Assembly (NCBI RefSeq): GCF_901538355.1
Contig: NZ_LR593887.1
Coordinates: forward strand, 4,626,920-4,690,919
DNA length: 64,000 nucleotides
Direction of reading: 5' to 3'
Origin: Tuwongella immobilis
GTDB lineage: Bacteria; Planctomycetota; Planctomycetia; Gemmatales; Gemmataceae
Positions 1 to 8,263 of this stretch are shown here, piece after piece. Under the pieces are notes generated by a model that was given only the letters and a program-made list of their open reading frames with translations, was not told the origin of the DNA and ran no database searches. How positions within the stretch are numbered: position 1 is the stretch's first letter; each line of letters opens with the position of its first letter. The translations under genes were made by a program, and so were the position numbers.

Positions 1-191
1 TCGTCGGATACGAATTCGTTTACATTAGCAATGTGCTGCGGCCCGGCGATCAAATCGACCCGACCGTCAGCATCACGCAACTGCAAACTTCGCCGACGTT
101 CAACGGCAACGGCAACCGCCCGGCGACGCAGTTTGTCGAAAGCGATTTCTGGGCCCAAGGCATCACCTTCGGCCTGAGCATCGCCTACTGA
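1..191 (+). CDS. BBP7-type outer-membrane beta-barrel protein, C-terminal fragment
   Basis: The window opens inside a gene; only about the last 62 codons are present, ending in TGA at 189-191. The tail alternates aromatic and polar residues (GYEFVYISNVLRPGDQID, then DFWAQGITFGLSIAY) and ends on an aromatic residue, as the last strands of an outer-membrane barrel do. The 'SNVLRPGDQID' and 'DFWAQGI.FGL' blocks are what I know from the C-terminus of the planctomycete BBP7 (DUF1551) family. The role is presumably an outer-membrane structural or pore protein. The next gene runs convergently towards it. Confidence 0.7.
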   Translation, partial: VGYEFVYISNVLRPGDQIDPTVSITQLQTSPTFNGNGNRPATQFVESDFWAQGITFGLSIAY

Positions 192-224
192 TTGCGAACA
201 CCCAGCCGCGGTTATCTGCGGGGG

Positions 225-1757
225 TTAGCGAATCGCGGCTCCACGTCGCAAGGCCCGCAGCCCCCAGCCGATGCTCGCCAGCAGCATCAACAGCCCAATT
301 GCCATCACCGACATCGGGAGTGGCATTTGGGCGTTCGCCGTTGGCACGGCATCGATGATCCGCTCTTGCACAAGCTGATCCCGTTCCACCAGCGTGTTCA
401 CGCCCTTGTCGTTCTTGCGCAGCTCAAACACATCGAACAATTGCCCCGTGGCGGTTCGTGCATCGTAATGCAGCACATTGTCTTTGATCGAAATCACCTG
501 ATACAGTTGGGTATATTCCGCCGAGGTTTGCATCCACGGCTGTTGATTCAACTTATACATCTTCGGCCCGCTTACCGAGACGACGTACACCGTTCCCGTG
601 GGCTTGTCTTGGGCTCGCGCTCCGGCAGTCTGATTCTTGTCGCCCACCAGCAAGCCACTGCGACCATAGCTGTGATCGTGCCCGGTCAGCACCAGATCGA
701 CGCGATACTTGTCGATAAGCGGCTGCCACAAATCGCGCAGTTTCGGATTGTCGCGTCCCTTGGCGGTGGAATACATCGGATGATGGAACGTCAACACAGT
801 CCAGCGGTTCGGGTTATTCTTCAGCCGTTCTTCCAACCAAGGCACCTGCTCCGCCTGCTTTTGATTCGAATTCAAACTGATGAACCGCACTCCCTGATAA
901 TCGAACGAGTACACCGTCTCTTCGAGTCCTGCCGGACCATCGGTCGGGAAGGCAAATTGCGGTCGCCAATACGGACTCAATCGCGGCTTGGTCAGAAATC
1001 CCGAATACTCGTGATTCCCCGGTGTGGCCACATTCGTCACACTGCCATTGATCCAACCACCGGCATCGAACCACTCGCCCCATTCCGCATCGCGGGTGCC
1101 ATCATTGATGAGATCGCCCGCATGCAGCAGAAACGCGGGCTTCGGTGCATCGCGGAGCGATTCCCGCAGAACCCGCGACCAGAATTCCCGCAGATTATTC
1201 TGAGCGTCTCCGTAATACACGAAAGTAAACGGATCGGGCTTGTCGCTGGCTGTCTCGAAATGGAACCACTCGCTCCAGTTATTGCCATCGCCCACCCGAT
1301 AGGCGTACTTGGTTTTCGGCTTCAGCTTGGTGAATTCCGCGGTGTGTTGATGCACCAGATTCAAATCGGTCTCAAACTTTGTGGTGGTGGCCACCCGAGT
1401 TTCCGCAGTTTTCGCAAAGTCGCGGTTCTTCCCGGCGATCGCCAGTTGCGCTAATGCTGAGCCTTGGCCAACGGTCGAATCGGTTCGCCAGGTCACGGCT
1501 TGCGTCGTGCAGGGGTCGCCGCTCCAGGTCAGAATAATCCGCGATGGAATCGCCGAAGGACGGTACCGCACCTTATCCGGAACGCGGGCGATGGTGACTT
1601 TGCGCTCCGCCACGGGCGGGGGTGTCTCGGCCGGTGGTTCGGTCGGCGGGTTGATCTTCGGCTGAATCAGTACCGCGATCATGACAATTGCCAGACAGAT
1701 GGTTCCCAGCAACCACCGTCCTGCAAGCGAATGTTTCGAAGTTGTGGAGGATGCCAT
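225..1757 (-). CDS. Membrane-anchored purple-acid-phosphatase-like metallophosphoesterase
   Basis: About 510 aa. The N-terminus has a signal anchor (around residues 12-31) followed by a proline-rich linker, then a fibronectin-like purple acid phosphatase N-domain and a calcineurin-like phosphoesterase domain. The metal-binding series is visible in order: GDAQ, HAGDL, GNHEY, the HHP block and GHDHSYGR. The last 35 residues contain a second hydrophobic helix followed by RRG, so the protein is probably held in the membrane at both ends with its catalytic domain outside the cytoplasm. It should hydrolyse phosphate esters; the substrate is unknown. An in-frame ATG 21 codons upstream (1820) is possible but would put a charged extension before the anchor, so I prefer 1757. 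Confidence 0.85.
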   Translation of the reverse strand: MASSTTSKHSLAGRWLLGTICLAIVMIAVLIQPKINPPTEPPAETPPPVAERKVTIARVPDKVRYRPSAIPSRIILTWSGDPCTTQAVTWRTDSTVGQGSALAQLAIAGKNRDFAKTAETRVATTTKFETDLNLVHQHTAEFTKLKPKTKYAYRVGDGNNWSEWFHFETASDKPDPFTFVYYGDAQNNLREFWSRVLRESLRDAPKPAFLLHAGDLINDGTRDAEWGEWFDAGGWINGSVTNVATPGNHEYSGFLTKPRLSPYWRPQFAFPTDGPAGLEETVYSFDYQGVRFISLNSNQKQAEQVPWLEERLKNNPNRWTVLTFHHPMYSTAKGRDNPKLRDLWQPLIDKYRVDLVLTGHDHSYGRSGLLVGDKNQTAGARAQDKPTGTVYVVSVSGPKMYKLNQQPWMQTSAEYTQLYQVISIKDNVLHYDARTATGQLFDVFELRKNDKGVNTLVERDQLVQERIIDAVPTANAQMPLPMSVMAIGLLMLLASIGWGLRALRRGAAIR

Positions 1758-1873
1758 GCGCGACTCTTTCAGCGGGGGGATTTCACGGTCCTGCAGAGGT
1801 CGATGATAGAATGATTCCATGGCGATTTCGATTCATCGTTTGCGAAAAAACGAAGAAGACTTCCGAGATTCGC

Positions 1874-1902
1874 TTGTCGATCGGGAAAAACCGTGGTAGA
1901 AG
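1874..1902 (+). promoter_or_regulatory. Putative sigma-70 promoter of the alanine-rich small gene
   Basis: TTGTCG at 1874-1879 and TAGAAG at 1897-1902 are separated by 17 bp; each matches four of six consensus positions. The predicted start near 1909 lies about 37 bases before the ATG at 1946. Confidence 0.4.
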
Positions 1903-1945
1903 TGAGACTGAAGAACACCCGAAATTGGAGTGAATCTCGGTGATC

Positions 1946-2116
1946 ATGTCCCTGCGAAGCCAGACTGCCCGGAACAATGCGATGATCGCATTGCAGGGGA
2001 TCTGCGCTGCCGCTGGCCGTGCCGCCGCCGAACTCCAAGCCGCCCGCGCTGCGCTGGCCGCCGCTGCTATTTTGGCTGCCGCCGCTCTGCTGGCGGTAGC
2101 CGCCGCCGCTGGATAG
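1946..2116 (+). CDS. Small alanine-rich, probably membrane-inserting protein (56 aa)
   Basis: An ATG at 1946 opens a 56-codon frame ending in TAG at 2114-2116. The first 20 residues are ordinary and slightly basic (MSLRSQTARNNAMIALQGIC). The rest is almost entirely Ala with Leu, Ile and Val, with one polar break (AAELQAAR), ending in a hydrophobic stretch long enough to span a membrane. A promoter-like sequence lies just upstream and a strong intrinsic terminator follows 41 bp after the stop, so the unit looks self-contained. There is no convincing Shine-Dalgarno at ideal spacing; GGAG at 1927-1930 is too far away. I do not recognise a family. It could be a small membrane protein or a chance frame in GCC-rich DNA; the flanking signals favour a real gene. 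Confidence 0.45.
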   Translation: MSLRSQTARNNAMIALQGICAAAGRAAAELQAARAALAAAAILAAAALLAVAAAAG

Positions 2117-2157
2117 GCTCTCGGGATTCGTTCACTCGCTCGAATGCGTGTCAGACG

Positions 2158-2192
2158 GCCCCGGGAGAAAATCCTGGGGCTTTTTGCGTTTT
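2158..2192 (+). terminator. Intrinsic terminator
   Basis: A 9-bp stem (2158-2166 with 2172-2180, one G-T pair) encloses the loop GAAAA and is followed directly by TTTTTGCGTTTT. It lies 41 bp after the small alanine-rich gene and about 40 bp before the aminotransferase start, so it should separate the two units. It is the most canonical rho-independent terminator in the window. Confidence 0.8.
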
Positions 2193-2229
2193 CAGGGGTC
2201 GTGTCGCTGACCCGGATGGGGAAATGTCG

Positions 2230-3552
2230 ATGAACGTGCCGCCGGTCTGCTATTCCCATAAGCGGAATCGGATTACCGATTCGCCGATTAGCTACTTCAT
2301 GAAGATGGCCTTGGAAAATCCACATCTGATCAGCCTGGCAGCCGGGCTGGTGGATGAAGGATCGCTGCCGGCAGCCGCCATCGCCCGCGCCACCGACTCG
2401 ATTCTCGGCAACCCCGCCACCGCCAAAGCCGCCCTGCAATATGGCACCACCCAAGGCAACGCCTCGCTGCGAGATCGCGTTCTGCGACATATCTGCGCCA
2501 TGGACGGTGTCACCCCCGAAGCGATCAATCTCTCTGCCAATGATGTGGTGCTGACAACCGGATCGCAGCAATTGCTGTATCTGGTGGGCGAAATCCTGCT
2601 CGATCCGGGTGACATCGTCATTACCGAAGCACCGAGTTACTTCGTCTATCACTCGCTGCTGCAAACCATGGATGTGCGAGTGCTGACGGTGCCGATGGAC
2701 GGCGAAGGCATGGATTTGCAAGCCCTGGAAGAGCGCTTGCACCACCTGGAAAAGACCGGCCAACTCGATCGCCTCAAACTCATCTACACCGTCGATTATT
2801 TCCAGAATCCCACCGGATTGTCGCTCTCCACGCCGCGCCGCCAAAAATTGGTCGAACTCGCCAAACGCTATTCGACCAAGCACCGCATTCTGATTCTGGA
2901 AGATGCCGCCTATCGGGAATTGCGATTCGAAGGGCCGGATCTGCCGAGTATCAAACGGTACGATGAAACGAACGAATTCGTCATTTCCAGCTACACCTTC
3001 TCCAAACCCTGCGCTCCGGGATTGAAAATTGGCTATGGCCTGATGCCGCAGGAACTCGTCGGACCGATCGTTGATCTGAAAGGCTCACACGATTTCGGCT
3101 CGTCGAATTTCTCGCAGGTCATCATCGAACGGCTGATGCAAACCGGAGAATATCACCAGCATGTCGAAGAATTGGCCAAGACGTATCGCCGCAAGCGCGA
3201 TGCCATGCTGGCCGCGCTGCAAAGTAACTTCAGCGACTGGCCCGAAGTGCGGTGGACCACTCCGGCGGGCGGGTTGTATGTGTGGTTGAGCTTCCCGGAA
3301 TCGATCAACACTGGCCCAGAAGGCACGCTCGTCGGCAAGGGTGTCGAAGAAGGCGTGCTGTATGTGCCCGGCGAATTCGGCCACGTCGCGGTCGAAGGCA
3401 ATGTCCCCACCAACGAAGCGCGATTGAGCTACGGTGTGGTCACTGTCGACCGCATCCCCGAAGCCATTCGGCGGTTACGTCGCGCAGCGGACCAACTCGG
3501 CCTATCGCCGCAACCGCTGGAATCGGCCCATCAACCGGAATTGGTGGGGTAG
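2230..3552 (+). CDS. PLP-dependent aminotransferase (class I/II, 2-aminoadipate/MocR-like)
   Basis: About 440 aa with the fold-type I aminotransferase signature: a glycine/serine-rich cofactor loop (TTGSQQLLYLVGEI), the NPTG block in the substrate region (YFQNPTGLSLS), the cofactor-pairing Asp in LILEDAAYREL, and the Schiff-base lysine in SYTFSKPCAPGLKIGY (Lys 259 by this start). The C-terminal small domain has the family's GGLYVWLSFP block. It resembles the LysN/2-aminoadipate and valine-pyruvate transaminase branch without a GntR domain; the exact substrate cannot be read. GGGGA at 2218-2222 sits seven bases before the ATG at 2230; an in-frame ATG at 2224 is too close to it. It ends against a cruciform shared with convergent aat. 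Confidence 0.85.
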   Translation: MNVPPVCYSHKRNRITDSPISYFMKMALENPHLISLAAGLVDEGSLPAAAIARATDSILGNPATAKAALQYGTTQGNASLRDRVLRHICAMDGVTPEAINLSANDVVLTTGSQQLLYLVGEILLDPGDIVITEAPSYFVYHSLLQTMDVRVLTVPMDGEGMDLQALEERLHHLEKTGQLDRLKLIYTVDYFQNPTGLSLSTPRRQKLVELAKRYSTKHRILILEDAAYRELRFEGPDLPSIKRYDETNEFVISSYTFSKPCAPGLKIGYGLMPQELVGPIVDLKGSHDFGSSNFSQVIIERLMQTGEYHQHVEELAKTYRRKRDAMLAALQSNFSDWPEVRWTTPAGGLYVWLSFPESINTGPEGTLVGKGVEEGVLYVPGEFGHVAVEGNVPTNEARLSYGVVTVDRIPEAIRRLRRAADQLGLSPQPLESAHQPELVG

Positions 3553-3567
3553 GCATCCAAAGGATTG

Positions 3568-3625
3568 GGCCGAATCGTCCTCACCGCTCCCGCCGCAATT
3601 GCCGGAGCGCGAAGACGATTCGGCC
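3568..3625. terminator. Nested inverted repeat between convergent genes
   Basis: A perfect 12-bp outer stem (3568-3579 with 3614-3625) encloses a second perfect 6-bp stem (CGCTCC 3585-3590 with GGAGCG 3604-3609). It lies in the 108-bp gap between the ends of the aminotransferase (+) and aat (-) and has no U-run. It could act as a bidirectional transcript end or mRNA-stabilising structure. Confidence 0.55.
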
Positions 3626-3660
3626 GATCTGCGAAATCCACCGAATTCCGCGACTCGGAA

Positions 3661-4335
3661 TCATTCCGGGGCCGATGGTGGATCGACGAATGTGACCTGT
3701 TTCTGGGTCAACGCGTGGGCCAATCGCTGCAAGTAATCATTGCGGGGGATTTCGATTGCCCCCATGCGTTGCGTGTGATCGGTGAGCATTTGCGTGTCTA
3801 CCAAGGTGTAGCCTCGCATCTGCAAGCGATCGAACAGCGCGACCATGGCGATTTTGGACGCATCGGATTCGTAATGAAACATCGATTCCGCGGCGAAGAA
3901 TCCGCGAATCGCCACGCCGTAAAGTCCGCCCACCAGGGCATCGTCCATCCAGACTTCGACGGAATGCGTAACACCGAGTCGATGCAATTCGGTGTAGGCC
4001 TCTAGCATGCTGGAGGTGATCCACGTCCCCTCGTCGCGATCGGCGCAGCCGAGCATCACATCCGTGAACGCTCGATTGAACGAGATCGAGAATTTGCCCG
4101 ATCGATAGGTGCGCATCAATCGCTTGGAGCGAACCAGTCCATCGACCTCGAAAATGGCACGGGGATCCGGCGACCACCACAAAATGGGGTCGGAATCCTC
4201 AAACCATGGAAAGACGCCATTGGTGTAAGCGGCAATCAGCGTTCGCGGCTGCAAATCACCGCCGACACCAACCAGTCCTTCGCCATCGGGCATAAAGTGA
4301 GGATGAATCCAGGGATACGAATCCGAAGAACTCAC
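3661..4335 (-). CDS. aat: Leucyl/phenylalanyl-tRNA-protein transferase
   Basis: 224 aa, a normal length for the family. It transfers Leu or Phe from aminoacyl-tRNA to the N-terminal Arg or Lys of proteins, marking them for ClpS/ClpAP degradation (bacterial N-degron pathway). Diagnostic blocks are visible: GLVGVGGDLQP near the N-terminus, NGVFPWFE, LWWSPDPRAIF, then SVEVW, LVGGLYGVAIRGFFAAESMF, and DTQMLTDH near the C-terminus. The GTG start overlaps the stop of the upstream gene by four bases (GTGA), so translation is probably coupled to it. Enzyme assignment is firm; the pairing with an exported STN-like protein has no obvious functional reason. Confidence 0.95.
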   Translation of the reverse strand: MSSSDSYPWIHPHFMPDGEGLVGVGGDLQPRTLIAAYTNGVFPWFEDSDPILWWSPDPRAIFEVDGLVRSKRLMRTYRSGKFSISFNRAFTDVMLGCADRDEGTWITSSMLEAYTELHRLGVTHSVEVWMDDALVGGLYGVAIRGFFAAESMFHYESDASKIAMVALFDRLQMRGYTLVDTQMLTDHTQRMGAIEIPRNDYLQRLAHALTQKQVTFVDPPSAPE

Positions 4336-5201
4336 TTCAGTTGGTCCAGTTGTTCCTGGGCGGCCTTGGCAATTTCGGTCATGGGGAACAGTTTGATGAT
4401 TTCTTGAAACTTCGCTTTAGCCCGGTCTCGCTTTCCGGCAGATTGCAAGACCAACGCCACTTCGTACTGCAAGGTTGCGGCCCGTTCCAAAATTTCTTCC
4501 TTCACCAGGGCTGGGGCTTCCGACTTCGGCTCTTCCTTCGGTTCTTCCTTCGGCTCTTCTTTCATCTCTTCTTTGGGTTCGGCCTTCGGCGCCGCTTTCG
4601 GATCGGCCTTCGGATCGGCCTTGGCCAACGCCTTCGGTTCGTCTTTGGTCATGGCCGGATCATCTTCTTTGGCCATTTCTTCCTTGGTCATGTCTTCTTT
4701 GCCAGCCGCTTTGGGATCGGCCTTGGCCAGCGTCTTCGGTTCGACTTTGGTGACTTTGCCTTTGGTTCCCTTGGCGGCGACCGTGGCATCCTCGGCGGGA
4801 TAGCCACGTTCTTTGCCTTGGCGAATTTCGATCCAACCATCGTAGCGAAGTAAGCTTGGCTCTTTGGTGGAAATCACGATGTAGCCGAGATTATTCTTGG
4901 CCAAAAGCCCGTCGAGGAGTTCATCCAACGGAACCTTGTCGGCTTTGAAGGTGACGCGTTGATTCTTGGAAATGCCGTTGGCATATTTCACAGACAACGA
5001 TCCGAGTTTCTGTGCTTCCAATTGCTCGGACAAGTCGGTGAAGATGACGTTGAGCATTTCTTCCTTCACATCGATGGAGACAATGCCCTTGAGCTTTTTC
5101 GTCCGCATGTTGGCGGCCGCCGGCGTATCTTTCTCGGCGGCGGGCAGTTCCATGAGGCCAAACATCGTGAAACAAAGAACCACAACGATCAAGCGACGCA
5201 T
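4332..5201 (-). CDS. Exported STN-like protein with Lys/Glu/Pro-rich repeat region and helical C-terminus
   Basis: 289 aa, starting at the ATG at 5201 with a perfect GGGAGGAG Shine-Dalgarno seven bases upstream; longer upstream frames lack this. A signal peptide (MRRLIVVVLCFTMFGLMEL) is followed by a roughly 100-residue domain with the pattern of short secretin/TonB N-terminal (STN-like) domains: 'VSIDVKEEMLNVIFTDLSEQL', then 'VTFKADKVPLDELLDGLLAKNNLGY'. The middle is low complexity, built from imprecise repeats of KADPKA, KEEPKEE and KEEMAKE type. The last 50 residues form a TPR-like helical pair (AKAKFQEIIKLFPMTEIAKAA). The repeat tract is strongly charged and likely disordered. The likely place of action is the periplasm or envelope. 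It overlaps aat by four bases. Confidence 0.7.
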   Translation of the reverse strand: MRRLIVVVLCFTMFGLMELPAAEKDTPAAANMRTKKLKGIVSIDVKEEMLNVIFTDLSEQLEAQKLGSLSVKYANGISKNQRVTFKADKVPLDELLDGLLAKNNLGYIVISTKEPSLLRYDGWIEIRQGKERGYPAEDATVAAKGTKGKVTKVEPKTLAKADPKAAGKEDMTKEEMAKEDDPAMTKDEPKALAKADPKADPKAAPKAEPKEEMKEEPKEEPKEEPKSEAPALVKEEILERAATLQYEVALVLQSAGKRDRAKAKFQEIIKLFPMTEIAKAAQEQLDQLK

Positions 5202-5295
5202 GGAGTAACTCCTCCCAGCAGACCGGCTGCACCCCAGCGGAGCACGCCCTATCTTCTCAGACATGCTTTGCCCGAGAAGAGTTCCCAGGAAAGTC

Positions 5296-5336
5296 GGGCT
5301 TCGCTGCTGGAGCGAGAAGCCCATTTTTGCTATGAT
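5296..5336 (+). promoter_or_regulatory. Hairpin with T-run and TATGAT box upstream of gyrA
   Basis: In the 179-bp divergent gap between the STN-like gene and gyrA, an imperfect inverted repeat (GGGCTTCGCT with AGCG-AG-AAGCCC, 5296-5322) is followed by ATTTTTG and then TATGAT at 5331-5336. The hairpin plus T-run has terminator form, while TATGAT resembles a -10 box; I see no good -35. It may be an attenuator-like or supercoiling-sensitive control region for gyrA. That is inference. Confidence 0.35.
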
Positions 5337-5380
5337 GATCGAGTTGATTACGCTTTGTCAACTGATGCGGAGAATTCGCC

Positions 5381-8188
5381 GTGCCGGAAGAGCCACCCTC
5401 AAGCAACGGCAACCCACCGCCACCCGAAACGCCGCCGAATCTCGGCGAAGGGTTGTCGCCGTTGCCACAGCTCAATATCGAAGATGAGCTGTCGTCCAGC
5501 TATCTGACCTACGCCATGTCGGTCATTATCAGCCGCGCGTTGCCCGATGTACGCGATGGCCTCAAACCGTCTCAGCGGCGCATTCTCGTCGCCATGAACG
5601 ACCTCGGCTTGGTTCCCGGCGGCAGCACATCCAAATGCTCCGGCATCATCGGCGAAACGATGAAGCGCTATCACCCGCACGGTGATAATTCCATCTATGA
5701 TTCGCTCACCCGCATGGCCCAAGCCTGGGTGTTGCGCTATCCGCTGATTACCGGCCAGGGCAACTTCGGCTCGATCGCCGGTCTCCCGGCCGCCGCCCAC
5801 CGTTACACCGAAGCCAAGCATTCCGCCATCGCCGGGGAAATGCTCCAAGATATTGAATGCGACACGGTTGATTTTCTCGACAATTACGACGGGAAATATC
5901 AAGAACCGCTCGTATTGCCCAGCAAAGTCCCCACCCTGCTCATCAACGGCTCAGACGGCATCGCAGTCGGGATGGCCACCGAAATTCCGCCGCACAACCT
6001 GCGGGAAATCTGCGACGGGTTGATCTACCTGCTGGATCACCCCGAGGCGAGCCTGGGCGAAATTCTGCGAATTATCCCTGGCCCGGATTTTCCAACTGGT
6101 GGAATTATTCGCGGTCGGCAAGGGATTGTCGATGGCTATCGGGAAGGACGCGGGAAAATTACCCTGCGAGCCCGAGCCACCATTGTCACCGAAGGCCGAA
6201 ATTCGCAGATCGTCATCAACGAAGTCCCGTTCCAGCATACCCGCAACCGCCTGGCCGAATCGATTGCCGATCTCGTGAAGAACGAGCGCATCAAGGGCAT
6301 CGCAGCGATGCGGGACGAATCCGCCGCCCGAAACGGCGAGCCGGTCCGACTCGTCATCGACCTCAAACGCGATGCCGACCCGAATCTGGTGCTCAATCAA
6401 TTGTACCAGTATTCGCCGCTGGAAAAGACTGTCTCGATTATTCTGCTGGCGCTGGTGGATGGTCGCCCGCGTGTGCTCAGCATCAAACAAATGATGCAAG
6501 AATTCCTGCGGCACCGCCTCTCGGTGATTCGCCGCCGCACGGAGTTCTTCCTGCGCGAGGCCAAACGACGCGGGCACGTGCTGGAAGGCCAGCTCATCGC
6601 CATTAGCTCGTTGGACGAAGTCATCAACATCTGCCGTCGCTCCCCCAACCGGGCGGAAGCCAAGGTGAAGTTGCAGCAGATGTCGGTGGCGGCATCCGTG
6701 TTGGAACGTGCTTTGGGCGCGGAGCCGTTCGCGGCGTTGCAACGCGAATTGGGCGTATCCAACGAATACTTCATGACCGAACAGCAAGCCGACGCGGTGG
6801 TTCGGTTGCAACTGGGTCAGTTGGCCGCCCTGGAACGCGACGAGATTTTCCGCGAATACTCCCAACTGCGTGAGAACATCATCGGCTGGGAATCGCTGAT
6901 TGCCGATGAATCGAAGATTCGCGATGTCATCAAGGAAGACCTCGCCTATCTGCGGGATAAATACGGCGATAACCGCCGCACGGAAATCTCCGATGAAGGC
7001 GGTCGGATTCGGGATGAAGACCTCATCCCTGAGGAAGAAGTCGTCGTCAGCCTCACCCACAATGGCTACATCAAGCGGGTTGGCATGGACACCTACCGCG
7101 CGCAACATCGTGGTGGGAAAGGGGTTTCCGGCGGGCTGCACGATGATGACTTCGTGGAGCATTTCTTCGTTGCCTCCACGCACGCATTCTTGCTCTGCTT
7201 CACCAATCAGGGGCAAGTCTACTGGCTGAAGGTGTACGATATTCCGCTGGTCGGCCGCACCAGCGCCGGGCGCGCGTTGGCCAACGTGCTATCCCTGAAG
7301 CCCGAAGAGAAGATCAGCAGCATCATCCCCGTTCGACGATTTGAAGAAGGCTACGAACTGCTGATGGCCACCAAGCGGGGCTGGGCGAAAAAGACCAAGC
7401 TGGCTGATTATTCGCGGCCCAAGCAAGGCGGCATCATCGGCATCGCGTTGGATGAAGGCGATACGCTCATCGATGTTGTGCTAGTCAAAGGCAACGACGA
7501 AGTGGTGTTGTCCACCCGCACCGGCATGGCGATTCGCTTCAAGCAAACCGATGTCCGCAGCGTCGGGCGCAACTCGCGTGGCGTGAAGGGGATCGACCTG
7601 AGCGAAGGCGACGAACTCATTGGTATGGTGGTGGCCGATCCCGAAGGCTACCTGCTGACCGTGTGCGAAAACGGCTACGGCAAACGCACCCCGTTTGGCC
7701 CCAATGAATCCGGCGCGGGACTGGCCGAAGGTGGCGACGCACTCGAGGAATCGAGCGAAACCGCGACCGCCGCCCCCGAACCCGCCGAACCGACCGCCGA
7801 TGTCGGCGATGATGCCGACGGTGGTGAATCAGCCGATGGCGGCGAAGGTGGCGAATCCCGGTCGTCGATGCGCTATCGCTTGCAACGGCGTGGCGGCAAA
7901 GGGGTCCGCGACATTCGTACCAGCGAACGAAACGGCATGGTCGTCCGCATCACTGCGGTGCGTGACACCGACGATGTCATGTTGATTACCGCCCAAGGCA
8001 TGGTCAACCGCACGCATGTGGACGAAATCCGCATCGTCGGTCGAAACACGCAGGGCGTGCGCATCATGAATCTCAACAAAGACGATCGCATTGCGTCGTT
8101 GGCGAAGGTGGCCCGCGAGGAAACCGAAGAGGTTCCCGCAACCGCCCTCACCCCCGACCAACCGACGCCGGTCACCCCCGGCGAGTGA
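5381..8188 (+). CDS. gyrA: DNA gyrase subunit A (type IIA topoisomerase)
   Basis: 935 aa from a GTG start with GGAG eight bases upstream. It is the DNA-cleaving subunit that acts with GyrB. The breakage-reunion domain follows a proline-rich N-tail; the catalytic tyrosine is Tyr142 in AAHRYTEAK. The quinolone region reads [10 protein letters not shown], with Asn103 where E. coli has Ser83 and Asp107 where it has Asp87. The [10 protein letters not shown] block is the variant I associate with PVC-group gyrase/topo IV paralogs rather than the GSIDGD form. The C-terminal beta-pinwheel carries a GyrA box (QHRGGKG, about residue 570), supporting gyrase rather than topo IV. A second box-like QRRGGKG near residue 834 follows an acidic Gly/Ala/Glu/Asp-rich insertion (about 775-827). 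A second gyrA/parC elsewhere in the genome is possible. Confidence 0.9.
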   Translation: MPEEPPSSNGNPPPPETPPNLGEGLSPLPQLNIEDELSSSYLTYAMSVIISRALPDVRDGLKPSQRRILVAMNDLGLVPGGSTSKCSGIIGETMKRYHPHGDNSIYDSLTRMAQAWVLRYPLITGQGNFGSIAGLPAAAHRYTEAKHSAIAGEMLQDIECDTVDFLDNYDGKYQEPLVLPSKVPTLLINGSDGIAVGMATEIPPHNLREICDGLIYLLDHPEASLGEILRIIPGPDFPTGGIIRGRQGIVDGYREGRGKITLRARATIVTEGRNSQIVINEVPFQHTRNRLAESIADLVKNERIKGIAAMRDESAARNGEPVRLVIDLKRDADPNLVLNQLYQYSPLEKTVSIILLALVDGRPRVLSIKQMMQEFLRHRLSVIRRRTEFFLREAKRRGHVLEGQLIAISSLDEVINICRRSPNRAEAKVKLQQMSVAASVLERALGAEPFAALQRELGVSNEYFMTEQQADAVVRLQLGQLAALERDEIFREYSQLRENIIGWESLIADESKIRDVIKEDLAYLRDKYGDNRRTEISDEGGRIRDEDLIPEEEVVVSLTHNGYIKRVGMDTYRAQHRGGKGVSGGLHDDDFVEHFFVASTHAFLLCFTNQGQVYWLKVYDIPLVGRTSAGRALANVLSLKPEEKISSIIPVRRFEEGYELLMATKRGWAKKTKLADYSRPKQGGIIGIALDEGDTLIDVVLVKGNDEVVLSTRTGMAIRFKQTDVRSVGRNSRGVKGIDLSEGDELIGMVVADPEGYLLTVCENGYGKRTPFGPNESGAGLAEGGDALEESSETATAAPEPAEPTADVGDDADGGESADGGEGGESRSSMRYRLQRRGGKGVRDIRTSERNGMVVRITAVRDTDDVMLITAQGMVNRTHVDEIRIVGRNTQGVRIMNLNKDDRIASLAKVAREETEEVPATALTPDQPTPVTPGE

Positions 8189-8209
8189 GTCGATTCCTGC
8201 CCCAATCGC

Positions 8210-8233
8210 GGAACCCGGTCGGTGCCGGGTTCC
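8210..8233 (+). terminator. Perfect 9-bp inverted repeat after gyrA
   Basis: GGAACCCGG (8210-8218) pairs perfectly with CCGGGTTCC (8225-8233) around a six-base loop, 22 bp after the gyrA stop. No U-run follows (CTCTCCTGC), so termination would be weak or the structure protects the transcript end. It lies about 30 bp before the epimerase start. Confidence 0.5.
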
Positions 8234-8263
8234 CTCTCCTGCTTGCCCAGAAAGGGACTCCCC

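Noticed and set aside
1783-2883. Long minus-strand open frame (366 codons) over the aminotransferase.
   Set aside because: It is antisense to a clear aminotransferase and shows the His/Gln/Arg-rich composition typical of shadow frames in GC-rich genes.
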